Assembly (NCBI GenBank): GCA_937941095.1
Contig: CALDYJ010000042.1
Span: 1-53,288 of the forward strand
Direction of reading: 5' to 3'
Origin: an uncultured Saprospiraceae bacterium
Lineage (GTDB): Bacteria; Bacteroidota; Bacteroidia; Chitinophagales; Saprospiraceae
DNA length: 53,288 bases
The stretch's first letter is position 1. Each line of letters begins with the position of its first letter. The translations under genes were made by a program, and so were the position numbers. The notes under the pieces were generated by a model that worked only from the letters and a program-made list of their open reading frames with translations, was not told the origin of the DNA and made no database searches. Below, one piece after another: positions 1 to 7,627 of the stretch.

Positions 1-2
1 GC

Positions 3-37
3 ATTTATGCCATAAATAGCCTATATTGAACAATATA
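3..37. promoter_or_regulatory. Two adjacent dyads upstream of hipBA (probable HipB operator)
   Basis: Two short inverted repeats lie side by side just before the hipB start. The first is ATTTATG-C-CATAAAT at 3-17 and the second TATATTG-AA-CAATATA at 22-37; both have perfect 7-bp arms. HipB-type antitoxins generally repress their own operon by binding dyads here, so an autoregulatory operator is the natural reading. The two dyads differ in sequence, so only one may be the HipB site. Confidence 0.5.
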
Positions 38-48
38 ATGGTCAAAAT

Positions 49-315
49 ATGTTCGATTCAGTAGAAATAAAAGAAGTAAAAAACGAGATAGGTTTATTGG
101 TCAAAGCCATAAGAAAGCAAAGAGGCTTCTCTCAAATACAACTGGCGAAAGCTTTGGATGTTTCGAGGACTAGCATCCAAAACTTAGAGCTCGGCAAAAA
201 CTTTACCATTGATACCTTATTAAAAGTCCTCAAAGAAATGGACTTGTTGGATCAATTAAACAGCGAAGTCTTACAAGCGAAGGCGCACGTCATGAATGCT
301 AAATCCATGTACTAA
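49..315 (+). CDS. hipB: HipB-like XRE-family antitoxin
   Basis: An 88-residue protein that is almost entirely one helix-turn-helix domain (about residues 13-68), with the recognition region around SQIQLAKALDVSRTSIQNLE. It is expected to bind DNA as a dimer, to neutralise the HipA kinase encoded next, and to repress the operon with it. The stop codon overlaps the hipA start as TAATG at 313-317, so the two are translationally coupled, as is usual for hipBA. Two dyads lie 12-46 bases before the start. The HTH call is firm. The antitoxin role rests on the neighbour. Confidence 0.88.
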   Translation: MFDSVEIKEVKNEIGLLVKAIRKQRGFSQIQLAKALDVSRTSIQNLELGKNFTIDTLLKVLKEMDLLDQLNSEVLQAKAHVMNAKSMY

Positions 316-1580
316 TGGCTGGAAATAGAATCATGAACATCAAACTCTTTGGACAAGAGATCGGTAGGCTAAGTGCAGAAGAAAATGAAAAGAGATCCTC
401 CTTTCAATTTAACCCAGCTTTTTTAAAAAGCAATGCCTTTCAAAATGCCTTCCCCCTAACAGGCATCCTGAAAAAAACAACCTTCGTTCAGCTCTTTAGT
501 CAGTTCGAGGGCGAGACCTTTAAAGGCATTCCTCCACAATTTGCAGATTCCCTCCCTGACAACTTCGGCTCCATCATCTTTAAAGCCTGGCTTGATGGCC
601 AAGCCCAAGAAAAGATCTCAGTGCTTGAACAATTGGCTTATGTCGGCAACAGAGGGATGGGGGCGCTGGAATACAGCCCGATGGTGAACTTAAAAGAGAA
701 AGTCAACATAGACTTAGACGAAGTCATCGATGTCCTAAAAGAAGTGCTTGATCTTAAAAAAGCTAGCAAGCAAAAAAAGCTGGATAGCCAAGCACTAGTA
801 AATATTTTTAGAATAGGAAGTTCCGCTGGAGGAGCCCGTCCTAAGATTTTGATTTCAGAACACAAAAAAAGTGGCAAAGTCATCCCTGGAGACTTAGAAT
901 ATTCTGACAAATACCATCACTACTTAATCAAACTAGACATTGATGAGGAAGTCAAGTACCCAAGAGAGCTGATCGAATATTGCTATTCCCTCATCATCAA
1001 AAAGACCGGCATTCGCATGATGGATGCTAAGTTGATCGATGACAAACATTTTGCCACCACACGATTTGATAGACAGTATGGAGAGAAGCAACACGTCTTA
1101 ACGGCTTCAGGTATGACAGGCTGGGATTACAAAAGTGCTAAAGATTCTTCCTACGAAAATCTATTCAAGCTTTGCTCTTTTTTGAAGATACCACACGCTC
1201 AGACAGAAGAATTGTTTAAGCGAATGATCTTTAACGTGGTCTACGGAAACACAGACGATCACCTAAAAAATCACTCCTTTATCTACGACAAGAAAGCAGA
1301 CCGATGGGAACTGTCCCCAGCCTATGACATCACTTTTGCTTTGAATCCACTGCTTAATTTTACCAAGCCTAAAAGAGCACTTTCTATCAATGGCAAAAGA
1401 AATAAGATCGCTTTAAAAGATGTTTTAGCAATAGCTGCCAAGTATACAGTTAAAAACCCTGAAGGCATCATAAAGGACATTCAGTCGCAGCGGGATGAGC
1501 TCTTCATTCATTTTAAAAGACACGGCGTTCCGAAGCTTGTGTCCAAAAAAATAAATGAAAATTTAAACAAAATTATTTAG
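315..1580 (+). CDS. hipA: HipA-family serine/threonine kinase toxin
   Basis: A 421-residue HipA-like protein. Family features visible: the GSSAGGARPK loop near residues 168-177, which holds nucleotide in HipA; the catalytic NTDDHLKNH motif near 312-320 with its DDH..N residues; and LSPAYDIT near 333, the metal-binding Asp segment. The N-terminal part matches the HipA N-subdomain, so this is the full-length one-gene form (E. coli HipA has 440 residues), not the split HipS/HipT form. HipA enzymes phosphorylate aminoacyl-tRNA synthetases and cause dormancy; the target here is unknown. A second in-frame ATG at 333 gives a start more like other HipA proteins. No damage is seen, so the toxin is probably active. 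Confidence 0.9.
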   Translation: MAGNRIMNIKLFGQEIGRLSAEENEKRSSFQFNPAFLKSNAFQNAFPLTGILKKTTFVQLFSQFEGETFKGIPPQFADSLPDNFGSIIFKAWLDGQAQEKISVLEQLAYVGNRGMGALEYSPMVNLKEKVNIDLDEVIDVLKEVLDLKKASKQKKLDSQALVNIFRIGSSAGGARPKILISEHKKSGKVIPGDLEYSDKYHHYLIKLDIDEEVKYPRELIEYCYSLIIKKTGIRMMDAKLIDDKHFATTRFDRQYGEKQHVLTASGMTGWDYKSAKDSSYENLFKLCSFLKIPHAQTEELFKRMIFNVVYGNTDDHLKNHSFIYDKKADRWELSPAYDITFALNPLLNFTKPKRALSINGKRNKIALKDVLAIAAKYTVKNPEGIIKDIQSQRDELFIHFKRHGVPKLVSKKINENLNKII

Positions 1581-1594
1581 CCATTGTTTAGTAA

Positions 1595-1610
1595 TTTAGA
1601 CATGTCTAAA
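1595..1610. promoter_or_regulatory. Perfect 16-bp palindrome, putative DtxR/MntR-type operator
   Basis: The sequence TTTAGACATGTCTAAA is an exact palindrome lying 29 bases before the start of the metal-binding protein gene. Its form, TTTAG-centre-CTAAA, resembles operators of DtxR/MntR-family metal-dependent repressors, which control Mn/Fe importers. The location upstream of a metal ABC transporter operon supports this. No regulator gene is present in the window, so the assignment is inference. Confidence 0.55.
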
Positions 1611-1639
1611 AATATTTTTAAATTTACTTAAAAAATAGA

Positions 1640-2659
1640 ATGGCAAAGAGCTATAGAATAGTACTATTTGTTTTAATGTTTACCCTTAGCTTAAATTTAT
1701 CCGCTCAGGAAAAACCTTTGGTAGTGACTACTACTAGCATGATTGCAGACTTGCTTTCTGAACTTTCAGGAGACGAGGTGATCATAAAAAGCTTGGTGCC
1801 GATAGGAGGTGATCCTCATCTTTATGAGCCAACACCTGGAGATGCACAATTGCTCAACAAAGCAGACCTTATCTTAAAAAATGGATTTACCTTAGAAGGA
1901 TGGCTGGATGAGTTGATAGAAAATTCTGGTACGAAAGGCGAAGTAGTTGTCGCAACAAAAAACGTCTCCCCGATAAAAAGTGCCGTTTATGAAAACGCAG
2001 TAGACCCGCACGCATGGATGGATGTGCAAAGAGTCGCTCATGGTTATATGGTCAACATAAAAGATGCGCTCATAAAAATAAAGCCTGATGCTCAGGAGGT
2101 GTTTGATTTTAATTTTGGGGTTTACCAAAAGCAACTTTTAGAATTGAACCAATACATCACAGATCAAATTCAAACCATCCCTCAAGAAAAAAGAATCTTG
2201 ATTACCTCGCACGATGCTTTTCAATATTACGGCAAAGCCTATGGTATTCAATTGGAATCCATCATAGGAATTTCAACCGAAGAAGAAGCAAAATCATCGG
2301 ACATCTTGCGCATCAATAAAATGATCAAAGAAAAAAAGATCCCAGCTGTTTTTGTAGAAAGCACGATCAATCCAAAAATGTTGGAACAGATAGCAAAAGA
2401 CAATAAAGTCGTAATTGGTGGCAAGTTGTACGCTGATTCTTTAGGGGACGAAGATTCAGGAGCCCACTCTTATTATGACATGATGAAGCAAAATACAAAT
2501 CAAATTGTAGCGGCTTTAAAAAAGGATTACGCCACGGCACAAACAGAGGCTGAAGCGTCGAAAGCTTCATCAAGTTCTTCCAATGTGTTTTTATACGGAG
2601 CGCTTGCTTTTTTATTGGTTGGTGGCTTTTTGTTTGTCGCAAAAAATTTAAAAAAATAG
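1640..2659 (+). CDS. Metal ABC transporter substrate-binding protein (ZnuA/TroA/PsaA family) with C-terminal membrane anchor
   Basis: A 339-residue cluster A-I metal-binding protein with an N-terminal signal peptide (about 1-22). Candidate metal ligands of the family are visible: H60 in GDPHLYEP, H124 in DPHAWMD, a Glu in the STEEE motif (214-216) and D266 in YADSLG. A His/His/Glu/Asp set is typical of the Mn/Fe-type members more than of ZnuA, whose long His-rich loop is absent. Unusually it ends in a Ser-rich linker and a hydrophobic segment (about 313-335) followed by Lys residues, so it appears anchored by its C terminus instead of by an N-terminal lipid. It is first in an operon with the DinB-like gene and the ATPase, behind a palindromic operator. 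Metal specificity cannot be settled. Confidence 0.88.
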   Translation: MAKSYRIVLFVLMFTLSLNLSAQEKPLVVTTTSMIADLLSELSGDEVIIKSLVPIGGDPHLYEPTPGDAQLLNKADLILKNGFTLEGWLDELIENSGTKGEVVVATKNVSPIKSAVYENAVDPHAWMDVQRVAHGYMVNIKDALIKIKPDAQEVFDFNFGVYQKQLLELNQYITDQIQTIPQEKRILITSHDAFQYYGKAYGIQLESIIGISTEEEAKSSDILRINKMIKEKKIPAVFVESTINPKMLEQIAKDNKVVIGGKLYADSLGDEDSGAHSYYDMMKQNTNQIVAALKKDYATAQTEAEASKASSSSSNVFLYGALAFLLVGGFLFVAKNLKK

Positions 2660-2662
2660 GAC

Positions 2663-3229
2663 ATGGATTCTTATAATGAAAGCGTCTTGAAATTATTTAA
2701 ATACTATAAGTCCTTAGGCGATAAGTCTATGGGGCAATTGAAAGAAGAAGAATTATTCTTCGCAAAAAATAAAAACGCTAATAGCATTGCTGTCATTGTA
2801 AAACACCTGCATGGAAACATGCTGTCGAGGTGGACCGATTTTTTAAAGTCTGATGGAGAAAAAGAATGGCGTGATCGGGACGGCGAATTTGAAGCGACCA
2901 TAAAAACAAAAGAAGAATTATTGACAAAGTGGGAAGAAGGATGGGCTTGTCTTTTTAAGGCCATCACTCCATTGAAAAAGGAAGACCTAGAGACAATTAT
3001 TTACATCAGAAACAATGGGCATACAGTTTTAGAAGCCATCAACAGACAGTTGGGACATTATGCCTATCATGTAGGCCAAATGGTGGTAATAGCGAAAGGT
3101 TTTCATACCTTGGAAACTTGGGAAACCATGTCCATCGCAAAAGGGCAATCCAAAGCATACAATCAAAAACAATTTTCGCAAGAAAAAGAAAAAAGGCATT
3201 TTACAGATCAATTCTTAAAAGAAGACTAA
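2663..3229 (+). CDS. DinB-like protein, DUF1572 family
   Basis: A 188-residue helical protein of the DinB/YfiT-like four-helix fold, closest to DUF1572. The conserved His residues expected for the metal site are visible in KHLHGN (near 49-54) and HYAYHVGQ (near 132-139). There is no signal peptide, so it is cytoplasmic. It starts three bases after the binding-protein stop and its stop overlaps the ATPase start as TAATG, so it is embedded in the metal transporter operon. Some family members are metal-dependent thiol transferases; the activity here is unknown. Its position suggests a role linked to metal supply, but that is inference. Confidence 0.8.
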   Translation: MDSYNESVLKLFKYYKSLGDKSMGQLKEEELFFAKNKNANSIAVIVKHLHGNMLSRWTDFLKSDGEKEWRDRDGEFEATIKTKEELLTKWEEGWACLFKAITPLKKEDLETIIYIRNNGHTVLEAINRQLGHYAYHVGQMVVIAKGFHTLETWETMSIAKGQSKAYNQKQFSQEKEKRHFTDQFLKED

Positions 3230-3978
3230 TGGGAAACAGCGTAATTAGCGTTAAGGGTTTAAGTGTCTCCTATGAAAGAAAAAGAGTACTTGCCAATATA
3301 TTTTTAGAGATCGAAAAAGGTCGGGTGATCGGAGTGGTCGGTCCAAACGGTGCAGGGAAATCTACCTTGTTTAAAGCCATCTTAGGATTGATAGACATCA
3401 ATACTGGTTTGATAAAAATAAAAGGCAATGACATCAAAGCTTCTAGAAAAGAAATGGCCTATGTTCCTCAAAAAAATGACGTCGATTGGAATTTTCCCGC
3501 TACTGTTATGGACATTGTTTTGATGGGAAGGTATCCACACAAAGGAATGTTTCAAAGGCTATCGGCGGAGGACAGAGAGATTGCAAATCATGCCCTTGAA
3601 GAAACAGGCATGACAAGTTTTAGAGACAGGCAGATTGGAGAATTGTCAGGCGGACAGCAGCAGCGTGTATTTTTGGCAAGAGCACTTTGCCAACAAGCAG
3701 AGATTTTTTTTCTGGATGAGCCTTTTGTAGGCGTAGACATTACCACAGAAGAAAAAATTATAAGCATCTTAAAGGCTTTGGCTGCAGATGGAAAGACCTT
3801 GTTGGTTGTCCATCATGACTTGTCTTCTGTAGATGATTATTTTGATGACGTCATCTTGTTAAATCAACGCCTAGTTTCTTACGGTCCAACCAGCGAAACA
3901 TTTACACAAGCAAACATTAAAAAAGCTTACAGAGGTCAGTTGCCTGTGCTTCATGATGTGGGCAAATTAGATGATTAG
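3229..3978 (+). CDS. Metal ABC transporter ATP-binding protein (ZnuC/MntB/SitB type)
   Basis: A 249-residue ATPase of the cluster A-I metal transporters. The whole motif set is intact: Walker A GPNGAGKST (38-46), signature LSGGQQQR (139-146), Walker B FFLDEP with D163, and the switch His in VVHHD (195-196). The start chosen is the ATG that overlaps the preceding stop (TAATG). A longer in-frame extension back to 3118 would overlap the DinB-like gene and lacks similarity to the family. The usual next gene, the membrane permease, is absent; the following gene is on the other strand and convergent, with no gap. Either the permease lies elsewhere or the operon has lost it. Confidence 0.92.
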   Translation: MGNSVISVKGLSVSYERKRVLANIFLEIEKGRVIGVVGPNGAGKSTLFKAILGLIDINTGLIKIKGNDIKASRKEMAYVPQKNDVDWNFPATVMDIVLMGRYPHKGMFQRLSAEDREIANHALEETGMTSFRDRQIGELSGGQQQRVFLARALCQQAEIFFLDEPFVGVDITTEEKIISILKALAADGKTLLVVHHDLSSVDDYFDDVILLNQRLVSYGPTSETFTQANIKKAYRGQLPVLHDVGKLDD

Positions 3979-4938
3979 TTATTCTGTGAACACATCCAAA
4001 TCTGGATGAGCTTCATTAAAGGTTTTAATTTTCAAGGCTAGCTTGTTTAAAAAATCTAGGTGTTTTTGAGTGCCTGGGTGTAGAACCTTATGTGCCTTCG
4101 CTTTTTTTATGGCAGCGATCTCTTGCATTATTTTTTCCGAAGAATCATTTATATAAGAAGCCTTAAATTTTTCCCAGACATAATCTATGGCTTGTTGGTT
4201 AGGGTGAATTAAATCTTTTTCATAAAACCTATAATCTCTCAGGTCGTCTACCAGCATCTCATAAGATGGAAAATAATTGACAGTTTCAAATTTCTGACAC
4301 AAAGCATCGACCGCTAAGAGTAAAATTGCCTTGCTGATGCTGTTTGCCGCTAATCCTTCTTTGGCATGCCTGACTGGACTCACGGTCAAGGTAATGTTCA
4401 GCGGAGCTTTTTTTAGAACCTGTGTGATGGCTTCAGAAAGTACCTCAACCACTTCTTCGACTGTCATTCTTTTTTTCTTAAATTTATTTGCTGGAATTTT
4501 ATGACAATTTCCCACAACTTCTCCTGTTTCAATCAACTCGTAAACGAAGGCGCTACCCAAGGTAATGATGAGTTGTTTTGTATCGGGCAGCTCTTGTTGA
4601 TTTTTACTTAAAACCTCATTACAATTCTTTAGGATATGATCTTTTTCTGGATGTGAAAAATGACCATGATGCCATTTGCTGTGCCATAAATCATCTTGAA
4701 AAATCAGGTCCTTTTCTTCAATAGTTTGCGAACTAGCTATATAATTAAGACCTTTGCTGATAGAATAGGCATTGTAGAGTATACCAAATGGATTATTATT
4801 GCTTGGAAAGCCATAGTAAGCAAGCTTTTTGGCCATGTGTTCCGAAAAGCAAGAACCCATCAAGAGCGTTTTACTCTTGTGGTCTATTTGCTGCTCTTGC
4901 TTTTCAATTTCAAGCGTAGTTCTAAATAAATTCGACAT
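3979..4938 (-). CDS. GSCFA-domain protein
   Basis: A 319-residue protein carrying the motif that names the GSCFA family (GSCFSEHMAKKL near residue 28), followed by NPFGILYNAYSI and further on by the SPVRH segment. GSCFA proteins are related to the SGNH/GDSL hydrolase fold, and the Ser-containing GS motif and a late D..HPN segment (YEKDLIHPNQQA, near 240) fit that. No signal peptide is seen. The substrate is unknown. It is convergent with the transporter ATPase, the two stops abutting, and divergent from the gene at 4979 with only 40 bases between them. Confidence 0.87.
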   Translation of the reverse strand: MSNLFRTTLEIEKQEQQIDHKSKTLLMGSCFSEHMAKKLAYYGFPSNNNPFGILYNAYSISKGLNYIASSQTIEEKDLIFQDDLWHSKWHHGHFSHPEKDHILKNCNEVLSKNQQELPDTKQLIITLGSAFVYELIETGEVVGNCHKIPANKFKKKRMTVEEVVEVLSEAITQVLKKAPLNITLTVSPVRHAKEGLAANSISKAILLLAVDALCQKFETVNYFPSYEMLVDDLRDYRFYEKDLIHPNQQAIDYVWEKFKASYINDSSEKIMQEIAAIKKAKAHKVLHPGTQKHLDFLNKLALKIKTFNEAHPDLDVFTE

Positions 4939-4978
4939 TTTATTTTAATTTATACCCTCAAATTTACTAAACATTAAA

Positions 4979-6307
4979 ATGGGCTTGTTAGATAGACTCT
5001 TTGGAGAAGAAGAAAGTGTAAAAGATTTACCACTTTTAAAGTTTGGTAGATACAGCGATGCCTATAAGTCTTCCGACCAATACGATGATTGGGATGATGC
5101 AGTTCGTCTATTTGACAAAGAAGAGTATTTTAAATCATATGAACATTTTTTCAAGTATTTAAAAGACGATAAAGAGGAAAACCTGACTTGGAAAATGGAA
5201 GACAAAGAATTGTTTTTTGAAATCTTACAAGGTTCCAAAGTTATCACTGGGAGTGCCAATCCTAAAAGAGTCACCGTAGAAACTAAAGTGGCAAGCTGTA
5301 AAAGTCTCAATGTTGGATTTTTAAGACGTTTAGTAGAAGTAAATTTTGATTTGAAATATTGCAGGTATGCCATCGATAAAGAAAACAACATCGTCCTGAT
5401 ATTTACTTCCTTGTCCATTGATAGTTCTCCTTACAAACTTTATTACGCGCTAAAAGAATTATCTACACAAGCTGATAAGTTAGATGACTTATTGCTTGAC
5501 GAATTTCAAGTTTTAGAGCCCATCAAAAATTCTAGAATAATAAGTTTGTCAGAGGAGATTAAAACTTTAAAATATAAGTACACCTTAAGTAGTATAAAAA
5601 GCACTTTAGCCAAAATAGATAAGGATCCGGTCTTTGCAGAAAAATATCCTGGAGGCATAGCATACCTGTTGTTACACCTCTGCTACAAGTTGGATTACTT
5701 GACTAAGCCAGAAGGTTATATGATGGAATGTCTTGAAAGAATTCATAGGCTCTACTTCGAAAAAAATAAAAAGAGAACGATAGAAAGAAATCAAGTGCTC
5801 ATCTCTGAGTTTAAAGAATTGTTAGAAAGAAATGAAGAAGATTATTACAAGGAGTTTTATGATGTGCAATGTACGTTTGGGATTACCACAGCCGTAGAAC
5901 AAGCAAAAGTTGTTTCCTTTATCGATGGAGAATTGTCCAACATGGATTGGTATTTGTCAAAAGCTTACAACGATGTAGCCTTAGCAGTCCCTGGCTATAT
6001 TGTAGGGTATTGCCTGTTTAATTTTGCAGTGCCTTTACCGACAAGGCAATATTTTCACCTCTTTCATCAAATCATCGAGCAAGATTATTTTAATGCACTA
6101 GGCTATGAACTTTCCTTTTTAAAAGAGGATCATAAATTAAATAGAAAAGCCATCAACAAAAGAATTTTGGCCATAGCCAAAAAACATAAAAAGCAGTTCC
6201 CGAGATTAGCTCCTAAAACAGATCTACTAGTATTTAGTAACTTAGCTACCTTTGGAAAATCATATTTATTAATGATTCGAGAATTTAATTTGATTCAGAC
6301 TCATTAA
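4979..6307 (+). CDS. Uncharacterised protein with a YbjN/type III chaperone-like region, paired with the following protease
   Basis: A 442-residue protein without signal peptide or membrane segment. I do not recognise a named family for the whole. Residues about 65-180 have the alternating pattern of the YbjN / type III secretion chaperone-like fold, with a basic stretch before VNFDLKYCRYAIDKENNIVL and a helical ending. The rest, about 190-442, looks helical. The first residues MGLLDRLFG resemble a short amphipathic lead found on many Bacteroidota cytoplasmic proteins. The gene ends 12 bases before a trypsin-like protease whose C-terminal domain looks like the same fold, so the two probably act together. 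Function unknown. Confidence 0.75.
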   Translation: MGLLDRLFGEEESVKDLPLLKFGRYSDAYKSSDQYDDWDDAVRLFDKEEYFKSYEHFFKYLKDDKEENLTWKMEDKELFFEILQGSKVITGSANPKRVTVETKVASCKSLNVGFLRRLVEVNFDLKYCRYAIDKENNIVLIFTSLSIDSSPYKLYYALKELSTQADKLDDLLLDEFQVLEPIKNSRIISLSEEIKTLKYKYTLSSIKSTLAKIDKDPVFAEKYPGGIAYLLLHLCYKLDYLTKPEGYMMECLERIHRLYFEKNKKRTIERNQVLISEFKELLERNEEDYYKEFYDVQCTFGITTAVEQAKVVSFIDGELSNMDWYLSKAYNDVALAVPGYIVGYCLFNFAVPLPTRQYFHLFHQIIEQDYFNALGYELSFLKEDHKLNRKAINKRILAIAKKHKKQFPRLAPKTDLLVFSNLATFGKSYLLMIREFNLIQTH

Positions 6308-6319
6308 AACCCAAGACAA

Positions 6320-7423
6320 GTGAACTCTATTATTGAAGATTTTAAAGAAATTGTTGTCCAAATAGCGACACCCCATTCACTTGGGACTGGATTTCTTTTG
6401 GATGATAAGCAGATAATAGTCACTAATGAACATGTGGTAAGAGGAAGCAAAAGTGTCGTCGTAGATGGCAGTTGCTTTAAGCAACAGCTGGTTAAGGTTT
6501 TGTTTATAGACGATAAATTGGATTTGGCTTTTTTAGAAAATCCTGAGGCTTCGCTAAAACATAAAGCACAACTTGGCGATAGCAAAGAGATAAAGTCTGG
6601 AGATAATGTGATTGCAGTCGGTCATCCATTTGGTTTAAAATATTCTGCAACGAAAGGCATTGTCTCTAATCCCAAAACCCTACAAAGTGACCAATATTTT
6701 ATTCAACATGACGCTGCTCTTAATCCAGGAAATAGCGGTGGCCCTTTGCTGAATGAAGAAGGAAAAGTGATTGGGGTAAATACCTTTGGGATGAAAGATG
6801 GAAATTCCATTGGCTTCAGCATACCGATCGAATCTGTAAATACTGCAATTGAAGAATTTGAAAATGCTGGCCGAAAAATTGCTGCCCGATGCTTTTCTTG
6901 TTCAACCATTGTGCATGAAGAAAACATTAGCAATGATTATTGCCCTAGCTGTGGTTACAACATCAAGTTGCCATCCAAGATTAAACCTTATGAGGCTTAC
7001 GGTATGGCAAAGACTATAGAATCAATGATTGAAAAGATTGGTTTTACTGTGGCAATAAGTCGTAGAGGTCAACACAATTGGGAGATCCTTCAAGGGAGTG
7101 CAAAAATCAAGATAGCTTACCACGAAGATTCAGGGATTATCACAGGCGATGCTTATTTGTGCAAATTGCCCCAAAAAGAGATTGTTAAGATCTATGAGTA
7201 CATATTAAGAGAAAATTTAATTTTAGATGGGTTGACTTTTTCTGCCAAAGGGCAAGATGTGATTTTGTCGCTCTTGATTTATGACAAATACTTCAATATG
7301 GATACCGGAAAGGTGTTTTTTAGCCATCTTTTTGAAATGGCGGATCATTACGATAACATACTTATAGAAAAATTTGGTGCTATGTGGGGGCCTGATAATC
7401 ATGGATTGACGGATAAATCGTAG
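6320..7423 (+). CDS. Cytoplasmic trypsin-like serine protease (S1C) with zinc ribbon and C-terminal YbjN-like domain
   Basis: A 367-residue protein starting with GTG. The protease domain (about 1-180) is of the HtrA/Deg kind, with triad H38 (TNEHVV), D68 (LDLAFLE) and S139 (GNSGGP). There is no signal peptide and no PDZ domain, so it is not a periplasmic DegP. A four-cysteine zinc ribbon follows (CFSC...CPSC, about 191-215). The last 140 residues look like a YbjN/chaperone-like domain similar in pattern to that of the gene before it. The domain order protease, zinc ribbon, YbjN-like is unusual. The preceding gene ends 12 bases upstream. A cytoplasmic regulated protease or sensor is plausible; the target is unknown. 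Confidence 0.85.
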   Translation: MNSIIEDFKEIVVQIATPHSLGTGFLLDDKQIIVTNEHVVRGSKSVVVDGSCFKQQLVKVLFIDDKLDLAFLENPEASLKHKAQLGDSKEIKSGDNVIAVGHPFGLKYSATKGIVSNPKTLQSDQYFIQHDAALNPGNSGGPLLNEEGKVIGVNTFGMKDGNSIGFSIPIESVNTAIEEFENAGRKIAARCFSCSTIVHEENISNDYCPSCGYNIKLPSKIKPYEAYGMAKTIESMIEKIGFTVAISRRGQHNWEILQGSAKIKIAYHEDSGIITGDAYLCKLPQKEIVKIYEYILRENLILDGLTFSAKGQDVILSLLIYDKYFNMDTGKVFFSHLFEMADHYDNILIEKFGAMWGPDNHGLTDKS

Positions 7424-7573
7424 AATAGAGAAAAAAATCAACCTTACTAGCAGCGTTTTTATTGTATTTATACTTACAATTATGTTAACATTTTAACTAT
7501 TTTTTGTTGTCGAAATGCTTAACTTTCAGTAATATTACTTTTTATCGAGTAGACGATATAAAATTTTATTTTG

Positions 7574-7602
7574 TTAGATTACATTTTGCAAAATGTATCT
7601 AA
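7574..7602. promoter_or_regulatory. Long dyad in the leader of the PorP/SprF gene
   Basis: A perfect 16-bp palindrome ACATTTTGCAAAATGT (7581-7596) is flanked by TTAGAT and ATCTAA, which also pair, with one unpaired T at 7580. The whole lies 26 bases before the porP-like start. It could be a protein-binding site or, if transcribed, a leader hairpin. The rest of the 204-base gap (7424-7627) holds no gene that I can see. Confidence 0.45.
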
Positions 7603-7627
7603 TGAATAACCGAAGAAAAATTAATCT

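Noticed and set aside
3118..3228. Longer N terminus for the ABC ATPase
   Set aside because: The extension lies inside the DinB-like gene, is unlike any ABC protein, and the TAATG overlap at 3229 gives the normal family start.
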